Shown here piece after piece: positions 57,448 to 64,000 of a stretch of DNA of 64,000 nucleotides. The notes beneath the pieces were generated by a model that saw only the letters and a list, made by a program, of their open reading frames with translations, was not told the origin of the DNA and searched no databases. Positions within the stretch are counted from its first letter, which is position 1. Every line of letters starts with the position of its first letter. The position numbers were made by a program, and so were the translations under genes. The DNA comes from Tritrichomonas musculus (Eukaryota > Parabasalia > Tritrichomonadida > Tritrichomonadidae). The DNA lies in assembly GCA_039105265.1 (NCBI GenBank), contig JAPFFF010000002.1:7812001-7876000 (forward strand). The letters run 5' to 3'.

Positions 57448-58761
57448 ATGTATAAATCAAAAAGCTTATCACTTTTAATTTTTTCCACTGAAGATATTGG
57501 CAGTAACATCCGTCTACTGTCTCATGCAAAATCTTTTTCGGAACAAAGCAATTCAAAAGTATTAATATTAGCACCTGATATTACAAGCTTACCGAAACAA
57601 ATTGAAAAAACAAAGAACATAAGGCGCCAATATTTTCATCAATACTTTAGCCAGCTTCCTTCAATTCTGTTAACAATTCTTTATCCCTTGAAATTATTTT
57701 TTTATACAATTGAGTTATTTATTATAGCGATCACATATCCTTCTTTCGATTTTTGTTTAGTTTCTTATGGCGAATCGTTTTTTCTTTCATTTTGCTTATC
57801 TAAATGGTGTCATGCAAAACTAATCTTTGATTATCCGTATTTAAAGTGGAGCAAAAAAGATTACAAAATTGGATTTCTCAGAAGAATTGAAGAAAAAATA
57901 CTCTCTTTTGCTGATTATCACATTTGCTCAACACAAGCAATACATCTTGTTTTGCGAATTAGAAATATCAATGCATTTGTCATTCATGATCAAAATAGAC
58001 TATTATTAACAGAATACTATAATTCAAATTTAAGCGATAACAAGCACGATAAAATAAGAGCAAAGATGAAAAATGGAGGGGAAATTAATAGCATAAATGA
58101 AGAAAATATAAAAGATTCAGGATATTTTGGAAATAAATATCAATCCAATGATTTCATTTCTAATAAAAAAGCAGAAATATTTCAGATTCTCAACATTAAT
58201 TACAATTCTGAAATAGAAAAACCTTTTTTATGTGGAATCCCTATTCCTCAATTCAACGAAGTTATAATCTCTAAATTGCTCGCAATTGGTGATAAATTAA
58301 ATCAGCATCAAGTGGCCGCATGCTTTGTTTTATTTGCGTCACAAAAAATAGAAAAAAACGTTGAAAAGGAAATTGAAAAGCATACCTTTTCATCAACCCA
58401 ATTTAAAGTTGTATCACTTCATTCTGATGCTTATCCATTCATCTTGAGTTGTTGCGATTTCGCCATTTTATTCTATCCGACTCTTTTTGGCTTAGAATAT
58501 TCAAATGAATTGTTAGATATGATTTTATTTGAACTTCCCATTGTTGCATATAAGCATGGATCTGTTACTGAAGCCGTTAAAGAAGGTAAGAATGGATTTT
58601 TATTTAATAATGAAGCTGAATTAGCTAAAATATTGAATTCAATTTTGATTGAAAAAAGCGTCAAATTAGCTGATTTAAGGAGTTTTTATTGTTCCTCTGA
58701 CTTTGATCAAAAATGGAATGTTGAATGGGCAAGATGTTTTCATCATATTTTATTTGAATGA
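57448..58761 (+). CDS. ALG1: ALG1-like beta-1,4-mannosyltransferase (GT33) of N-glycan synthesis
   Basis: The 437-residue protein has a GT-B fold. ALG1 adds the first mannose, from GDP-mannose, to chitobiosyl-diphosphodolichol on the cytosolic face of the ER. The start, LLIFSTEDIGSNIRLLSHAKSFSEQ, matches ALG1's VLGDVGRSPRMQYHALSLA. A hydrophobic stretch at about 65-95 (SILLTILYPLKLFFYTIELF) suits membrane attachment. Next is KLIFDYPYLKWSKKDY, where ALG1 has KLVIDWHNYGYS. Near the end, NELLDMILFELPIVAYKHGSVTEAVKEGKNGFLF matches [33 protein letters not shown]. A low-complexity Asn/Lys insert lies at about 190-240. Trichomonads make truncated N-glycans that still need this step. Confidence 0.72.
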   Translation: MYKSKSLSLLIFSTEDIGSNIRLLSHAKSFSEQSNSKVLILAPDITSLPKQIEKTKNIRRQYFHQYFSQLPSILLTILYPLKLFFYTIELFIIAITYPSFDFCLVSYGESFFLSFCLSKWCHAKLIFDYPYLKWSKKDYKIGFLRRIEEKILSFADYHICSTQAIHLVLRIRNINAFVIHDQNRLLLTEYYNSNLSDNKHDKIRAKMKNGGEINSINEENIKDSGYFGNKYQSNDFISNKKAEIFQILNINYNSEIEKPFLCGIPIPQFNEVIISKLLAIGDKLNQHQVAACFVLFASQKIEKNVEKEIEKHTFSSTQFKVVSLHSDAYPFILSCCDFAILFYPTLFGLEYSNELLDMILFELPIVAYKHGSVTEAVKEGKNGFLFNNEAELAKILNSILIEKSVKLADLRSFYCSSDFDQKWNVEWARCFHHILFE

Positions 58762-58918
58762 TAATAATGTTATATTTTATATGTATATTATGATATTTTA
58801 TAAAATTATTTGATACTAGGAGTTGTTGTAATTATATTCATGTATTTTTTGAGAGAAAAAAATAACTCTAAAATTTTCAAAAATCCCGATACACTTTTGA
58901 GAGTAAAAAAATATAAAA

Positions 58919-61408
58919 ATGCAAGTAGTTGTTGATAGACTCGAATCCACTTCTGATCTTCATGCGCATCTTTCTCAATCGATGATGTCGCGACTTCAAA
59001 TTGACGAAGACGATGTCATAAAAATTGCATCTCCAGCACGAAAATTTATTATTGTCGCAGTTACTTCAAAAGGATTTAATAGCTCAGATAATAATATTTG
59101 TATTGGCCGTAATTTTCGACAACTTTTAGAATGTTATTTAGGAGAAACAGTAACGATTGAACCATTTAAATATTGTCAAGCAGCAACCAAAGTTGTATTT
59201 GCACCAATTTCCGACACCATGAATAGTATTGCAGGCAATTTCCTCAATGTTATTAAAGGATCTAGTTATGATTTCAATAATATTCCAGTTTGGAAAGATA
59301 TGGTTATTCCAATTTATGCAATGCAACATGTTTTTGAATTTCGAGTTGTTGAATGTCAGCCAATAACCGCAGTTATTGTTACAGATCCAGATGTTATTCA
59401 ATGCCAAAATGAAGCAGTCCAACGAGTTAAATCGCCAGTTTTTGATAAACTTTGTTATGATGATGTAGGGGGAATTGATTCTCAATTATTGACTATCAGG
59501 AAATTAGTAGAATACCCAAGAACATCCAGTGCATTAATTGTTGCTCCTTCTGGATGTGGAAAAACGTTTTTATCTCAAGTCATTCGAAACGAAACTAAAT
59601 CGCATTTTGAATTTATACCAGCGCTTCAACTTTTAGGATTAAAGTATGAAAAAGGCAAAAGTCTTTTAGCAAGAGTACTTGAAGTAACTGCTCAAAACAC
59701 CCCAGCAATAGTTTATATTGATGATATTGATTCGATTGCAGCAGTACAGAATTATGATGGTGAAGAACCAGACGATAGATTAATTAATTCATTTAGTGAT
59801 TTTATTGATCATTTACGTAAAATGCCAAACGTTCTCATTTTAGCTACATCAAAATCAATTGATGATCTTCGATCAGATTTTCATCCACCAACATGCTTCA
59901 ACGAAGCAATTAAAATTAATATTCCAACCAAAGCAGAACGTGCATCTATTCTTCGTGCAATTACACGAAAAATGACGCTTACTTCAGCTAATGCAATTGA
60001 TGATATGGCCAGTATGACAGAAGGCCAAACTCCTTCTGATTTGTTATTAATATGTAAACGAACAATTCTTAGTCATATTAACGAACTCTTATCAAACTTT
60101 GATCTCAACAATCCTTACTTTAGGCTTGATGATCTTCATGATGTAGCAGTTGGTCAAGGAGTCTACTCCTCATCTTCAGCAACAGCTGCACGAAACAAGA
60201 AGAAGAAGAACAAAACTAAAGATGGAAGTAAGAAACAAAGCAGGATCAACAATCTTGATCCATTTGGAGATCTTCTCTCGCAACAAAATAATGATGATTC
60301 AACCTCAGATGATGATGACAACGACAACGATAACGATGATGAGAACTACATGTTTCCAGTCAACAACAATGCCACCAATACCAACAACAACCGAAGCTCA
60401 CTTAATCCATTTAATACAATCAACATGCAGCAAGGCGACGATAAAAACGATGGAGATTCGATGTTTGGCTTTGGCATTAATCCCCAGAAAGATCTCAACA
60501 ACGGCAATGGAAACACTAATACAACAGATATCTTTGGGGCAGCCCCAACCCACCAGTCCAACGATCCCTTTGCTCCCCAGAAGAATGCCGATCCATTCTC
60601 TGTTCCAGGCGTCGGCTCAACGACAGGTTTCCCAATGAACGATCCTTTCTCAGCGCCGAGCGGAGGCGGTGCCTCATTGACAGCAGCCGCAGCAGCCGCG
60701 GCTGTTGCAGGCGGGGGCGGATTTGGCATGGGCAACCCGTACAACAACCATCACAAGAAGCGAGACAGCGACGACAAGAAGCACAAGAAGCACAAGAAAC
60801 ATGGCAAAAGCAGAAAAGACGATAGCAACAGCCAGCCTTCTTATTCGCAGCAGCAGCAGCCATCGCAGTCGATTCCTCAGAATCCGTTCAACACAGCCGC
60901 GCAGAGCGCACTAGCAAACAATGACCCGTTCAGCCAGCCAAAGTCTTCGTCAACGTCGAAGAACTCAGTCGATCCTTTCGCTTCCCCACAGCAAGGAAGC
61001 GACCCTTTCAGCCAGAGCAAGTCTTCGTCAACATCCAAGAACTCAGTGGATCCCTTCGGAGATCCATTCTCTTCGTCGCAGCCTTCCCAGGCGCAGAAGA
61101 GGGCAATGGGAAACACAAACAGCGACCCGTTCGCTGATGCTTCTTCAAGCTCGCAGAAAAGGGCGCCAAACGAGGACCCATTCTCCAACTTGTCTGCAGC
61201 GCCAAGAAACCCAAACAGAGCAAGCAACAGCGACCCATTCGCGCCTGCTGGAAGCGGAAGCAAGGACTCGGCTTCAAGCGCGGCTGACCCATTCGCACCA
61301 GCACTCAAAAGAGGTGGAAGAACAAGCGACCCATTCGCGCCTTCGTCAGTGAGAAATAAGTCGGCTAGAGAGTCAATTGACCCCTTCGCTCCACCAAATA
61401 AAAAGTGA
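58919..61408 (+). CDS. CDC48-like N domain plus single degenerate AAA module, fused to a DPF/NPF endocytic-motif tail
   Basis: The 829-residue protein has a CDC48/VCP-like N domain (about 1-175), YDDVGG (180-185) as at the start of VCP D1, one AAA module (about 180-410), and a disordered tail (420-829). The AAA site is altered: Walker A is APSGCGKT (209-216, first Gly lost), Walker B is YIDDID (266-271, catalytic Glu is Asp), sensor 1 is ATS (Asn is Ser311), and no RxGRF arginine finger is seen near 320-330. A second AAA module is absent. The tail holds 15 DPF motifs (from 447 to the very end) and 2 NPF, basic His/Lys-rich patches (KKHKKHKKHGK) and an Ala8 run. DPF binds AP-2 appendages and NPF binds EH domains in known endocytic proteins. 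The tail DNA is much GC-richer than the head. Confidence 0.85.
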   Translation: MQVVVDRLESTSDLHAHLSQSMMSRLQIDEDDVIKIASPARKFIIVAVTSKGFNSSDNNICIGRNFRQLLECYLGETVTIEPFKYCQAATKVVFAPISDTMNSIAGNFLNVIKGSSYDFNNIPVWKDMVIPIYAMQHVFEFRVVECQPITAVIVTDPDVIQCQNEAVQRVKSPVFDKLCYDDVGGIDSQLLTIRKLVEYPRTSSALIVAPSGCGKTFLSQVIRNETKSHFEFIPALQLLGLKYEKGKSLLARVLEVTAQNTPAIVYIDDIDSIAAVQNYDGEEPDDRLINSFSDFIDHLRKMPNVLILATSKSIDDLRSDFHPPTCFNEAIKINIPTKAERASILRAITRKMTLTSANAIDDMASMTEGQTPSDLLLICKRTILSHINELLSNFDLNNPYFRLDDLHDVAVGQGVYSSSSATAARNKKKKNKTKDGSKKQSRINNLDPFGDLLSQQNNDDSTSDDDDNDNDNDDENYMFPVNNNATNTNNNRSSLNPFNTINMQQGDDKNDGDSMFGFGINPQKDLNNGNGNTNTTDIFGAAPTHQSNDPFAPQKNADPFSVPGVGSTTGFPMNDPFSAPSGGGASLTAAAAAAAVAGGGGFGMGNPYNNHHKKRDSDDKKHKKHKKHGKSRKDDSNSQPSYSQQQQPSQSIPQNPFNTAAQSALANNDPFSQPKSSSTSKNSVDPFASPQQGSDPFSQSKSSSTSKNSVDPFGDPFSSSQPSQAQKRAMGNTNSDPFADASSSSQKRAPNEDPFSNLSAAPRNPNRASNSDPFAPAGSGSKDSASSAADPFAPALKRGGRTSDPFAPSSVRNKSARESIDPFAPPNKK

Positions 61409-61829
61409 TTTGAATAAATTTTCAGTATTCGTTTTCATATTGTTAACTTTTTCTTTCAATTTTGATCGTTTTTTATAACTTTTTCTTTCAATTTTGAAAA
61501 CACTCAAAAAGTTCAAAAAAGAAGAATTGGCTTTATTTTGGTGATAAAGTTAAATGTGAAAAAGGCTGGGCTTCACAAAAAGTTACTTCATTTATTTTTT
61601 TTAAATTGAATTAAAATAAATCTATTCAATTATTTAAAATATATATATTTTCTTATAAAATGAGTATATTTAAGGTATTATAATTGGAATAAAAATTATT
61701 TAAAATATTATTAAATAATATAAAATTAAAAATAGTATAATATTTTTAGATATTGATAAAATTTAACGATTAGAGAATATTTATTAGGATTGAAAAAGTA
61801 TGATAACCGTTTTTATTTATTTTTTATTG
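61409..61829. other. AT-rich spacer with a short direct repeat
   Basis: A 22-base direct repeat, TAACTTTTTCTTTCAATTTT plus GA, occurs at 61444-61465 and 61476-61497. Otherwise AT-rich, with no gene. Confidence 0.6.
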
Positions 61830-62930
61830 ATGGAATTCGAAGAATACTTAGAAAAGAAAAAAGAAATACAAAAAGAGCTTTTGTTATATATTGATGACCA
61901 AACATCTGTTGAAGAAAATTTCCAAAATTTTTGTGTGAATTTAGAAATTCAAAGAATTCAAGGTTCCTCTAGTCAGCTAAGTGAACTGCTTCATTTAATT
62001 TCAAAAATATCGAACAACCATCACAGATCTCCAAACTTCTTCACCAAAATAGAGCAAATTCTTCACATATTAAAAGAAAGCATTACTTCGAAAATATCGA
62101 ATTCGCAGCTATTCAATATATTTAAAGGAAACAAGCGAATTCTTCTTTTTCTGATTGAAAACAAATATTTAACAATTGATAAATATATATCAAAACAAAT
62201 TACAAATGATTTTGATTACTGTTTTTATTTTTTCCCTGAGATTCGCTCTCTCATTGATGACCATTCAATTCGAAAAATTGAGAGAAAAATGCAGGAAATT
62301 GGAATAACCGACCCTGATGATTTTGAGGCCAGGAGAAAAGAAGGTGACAATGAATGTGAGATTGCGCAAATAATTAGAAATGATTCAGTTGATGAATTTG
62401 TTTCTTTCGTTAAAAACACAAACTTTTCACTTACATCACAAATCAAGCCATCGATGTTTGAAACAAATTTGTTTTTAATTGACAAATCTTTCAGTTTGAT
62501 TGAATATTCTGCCTTTTGTAATTCAATTAACATCTTTAATTATTTGTGTGGAAATCCAGCAGTGTTGACTCCATCTTTGTGGCTCTATGCAATTCATGGA
62601 AACAGTCTTGAAATTATTCAACTTCTTGAAAAAAATAATGTCGTTTTAAAAGATAAATTGCTGATCAATTGCGTTGCTGAATCAATTAAATGCCATCACA
62701 ATGAAATAGCACAATATTTAATTCAAAATAAAAAAAATGAATTTGATCAGAATGTTTGTCATTTGGCTGCAATTGAGTCATTCAATTTTGTGTATATTTC
62801 AAATAATCTGAACAATATTTTTGCTTTTTATAAATTGTGCGAATATTGTTATGCATCACTTGTTGAAATACTGCTTAATGCTTCCGATTTAAATCCAAAT
62901 GTACGAATAATTTCAAGCCAATCATTTTGA
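61830..62930 (+). CDS. DUF3447-type ankyrin protein, N-terminal part
   Basis: From ATG 61830 the frame encodes 366 residues, MEFEEYLEKKKEIQKELLLYIDD..., the N-terminal form common in trichomonad ankyrin proteins. An upstream ATG at 61800 would add a hydrophobic MITVFIYFLL, which looks spurious. Residues about 225-366 are DUF3447/ankyrin-like: FSLIEYSAFCNSINIFNYL, SLWLYAIHGNSLEIIQLLEKN and ESIKCHHNEIAQYLIQNKKN. The frame stops at 62930 just after NASDLNPN, in the middle of the expected ankyrin array. Separate ankyrin units follow at 63048, 63452 and 63820. Either the protein ends here because the array decayed, or the units are joined by splicing that cannot be recognised. Such proteins bind other proteins; targets unknown. 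Confidence 0.7.
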   Translation: MEFEEYLEKKKEIQKELLLYIDDQTSVEENFQNFCVNLEIQRIQGSSSQLSELLHLISKISNNHHRSPNFFTKIEQILHILKESITSKISNSQLFNIFKGNKRILLFLIENKYLTIDKYISKQITNDFDYCFYFFPEIRSLIDDHSIRKIERKMQEIGITDPDDFEARRKEGDNECEIAQIIRNDSVDEFVSFVKNTNFSLTSQIKPSMFETNLFLIDKSFSLIEYSAFCNSINIFNYLCGNPAVLTPSLWLYAIHGNSLEIIQLLEKNNVVLKDKLLINCVAESIKCHHNEIAQYLIQNKKNEFDQNVCHLAAIESFNFVYISNNLNNIFAFYKLCEYCYASLVEILLNASDLNPNVRIISSQSF

Positions 62931-63047
62931 TCACATTTTTTTTTAATGTTTTTTTTAATGGGATTTCAAATCATTTAACAATTTTTATGGAATTGATGAT
63001 TTTCAATGTTTTATTATATTCCAATTTGTATTTGTGAATGAAATTAA

Positions 63048-63170
63048 TATTTCTTGTTTTTTTATAGAACATCGCTGCACGTTGCTGTTGAAAATGGAAA
63101 TATTGAAATTGTTGAATTACTATTAAAGCATCCAAGAATTGATATTAATAGTCAATCAATTTCAAATTAA
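63048..63170 (+). pseudogene. Isolated ankyrin unit 1 of the downstream array
   Basis: The frame reads TSLHVAVENGNIEIVELLLK then HPRIDINSQSISN and stops. It is a near-consensus trichomonad ankyrin unit. It is preceded by a T-rich tract ending ATAG, acceptor-like, and separated from the upstream frame by about 140 bases of AT-rich DNA. Confidence 0.7.
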
Positions 63171-63451
63171 GTTTATTTTTTAAATATAATTCAAACAATC
63201 AAATATTTAACTATGTTTTCAAACCAACACAAATTTGAATAAAGTTCAAAAACTATTTTTTTTTGGCTTATTACATTTCAAAGATCAAATGTTTAAATCT
63301 CATTTAAAAAAAAATTAAATCTTTTAATTCAATTCAAATATAATTATTTGAATAAAATTCATTGTTGATATGTTTTTACTATGTTTGAAAACATTATTAA
63401 ATGAAATTTGAAATGATATAATTGAATGAAGTTTAAATCTTTGTGATTCAA

Positions 63452-63562
63452 AAAGCATCAATTCACATTGCCGTTGAAAACGAAAATTGTGAAATTTTAA
63501 AAGCATTACTATCGCATCCAGAAATCTACATTAATATTAAAACAATTTCAATATCAATTTAA
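63452..63562 (+). pseudogene. Isolated ankyrin unit 2 of the downstream array
   Basis: The frame reads ASIHIAVENENCEILKALLS then HPEIYINIKTISISI and stops. It is similar to unit 1 in length and ending (IN followed by an S/I-rich tail). A spacer of about 280 bases precedes it. Confidence 0.7.
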
Positions 63563-63819
63563 TATCATTTTCATACGTTTTTTATTTTCATTACGTTTCA
63601 ATTTCATATAACGAATAAAATTCACTTGACATATTGAATTCAATTTCATACATCATTTCAATTGATGATGTTTTGAATCATATAGTATTAATCAAATTTG
63701 ATATTACACGATTTAATATAATTTCATGAGCAATTTGTTTGATGAAATTCATAAAATCATTTTGTTCATTATGTTTCTTTATTAAATCATTTGAATGAAA
63801 TTAGTTTAAATATATTATT

Positions 63820-63948
63820 AAGACGCCTTTAAAGATTGCCACAGAAAAAGGGAATCCTGAAATTGTTGGTTTATTATTATTACATCCTCAAATAGATATA
63901 AATATCAAATCTATTTTTATATTTTTTATTATTAATGAAATTTTATAA
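63820..63948 (+). pseudogene. Isolated ankyrin unit 3 of the downstream array
   Basis: The frame reads KTPLKIATEKGNPEIVGLLL then LHPQIDINIKSIFIFF and stops at 63948. It follows a spacer of about 260 bases and lies just before the window edge; more units may follow outside. Confidence 0.65.
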
Positions 63949-64000
63949 CTAATGTTGAAATTGCGTTTTAAAACATTTGTTTGTTTCATAAAATTTGGCA

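Noticed and set aside
60346-61352. Several 98- to 162-codon frames overlapping the DPF tail
   Set aside because: Shadows of the GC-rich, repetitive tail; the DPF frame alone keeps coherent motifs.
62931-63820. Spacers in the ankyrin array as ordinary trichomonad introns
   Set aside because: The GTAYGT start and ACTAAC...CAG end known for trichomonad introns were not found, and reading phases across the obvious AG acceptors do not restore a frame for the first spacer.
1-64000. CRISPR arrays, rRNA genes, tRNA genes, virus-like elements
   Set aside because: None was recognised on either strand.

Overview
The window looks like nuclear DNA of a trichomonad (parabasalid) protist, most likely Tritrichomonas foetus or a close relative. 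The signs are: very long open frames with no visible introns (up to 2,900 codons), very AT-rich intergenic DNA, a TCA(C/T)(A/T) initiator motif just upstream of many start codons, trichomonad-type ankyrin proteins with a DUF3447-like N-terminal half, a kinase and a pseudokinase of the style these genomes carry in large numbers, and genes for a flagellum (alpha-tubulin, IFT122, a CFAP47-like central-apparatus protein). The species call is an inference; no rRNA or other marker is present.

Layout. 1-433: N-terminus of a low-complexity protein on the minus strand, cut by the window edge. 732-3949 (minus): an unrecognised gene split into two frames that meet at an ATGA overlap. 4077-12485: a TRRAP/Tra1-like pseudo-PIKK. 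12791-14450 (minus): a decayed ankyrin gene. 15314-16465: a pseudokinase with a coiled-coil tail. 16869-18770 (minus): an alkylsulfatase-type metallo-beta-lactamase broken by one in-frame TGA. 18.8-23.0 kb: a gene desert holding an AT-rich terminal-inverted-repeat element with 279-bp direct repeats and a 138-bp Mutator-like MITE inside it. 23040-31031: a giant protein kinase with about 46 Sel1-like repeats, whose last exon end has been duplicated in tandem. 31957-32311: a 351-bp mariner-like MITE just upstream of alpha-tubulin. 32443-46904: alpha-tubulin, a small coiled-coil gene, IFT122 and a CFAP47-like giant. 47370-48653: a Cdc20/Cdh1-type APC/C activator. 49438-50118: a small protein made of two tandem repeats. 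50833-56076 (minus): a long HEAT-type protein, perhaps HEATR5/Laa1-like. 56699-57385: an NQO-type quinone reductase relic with TGA at a Trp position. 57448-58761: ALG1-like mannosyltransferase. 58919-61408: a CDC48-type N domain plus one degenerate AAA module fused to a tail with 15 DPF and 2 NPF motifs. 61830-end: an ankyrin gene whose last repeats are separated by AT-rich spacers.

How it fits together. Alpha-tubulin, IFT122 and the CFAP47-like protein all serve the flagellar axoneme and lie within 15 kb. The CDC48-like/DPF protein is the most novel item: it joins a VCP-like fold to the short motifs that endocytic accessory proteins use to bind AP-2 and EH domains. Several neighbouring genes are broken, while six long genes on both strands share an AT-rich first kilobase followed by GC-richer sequence.
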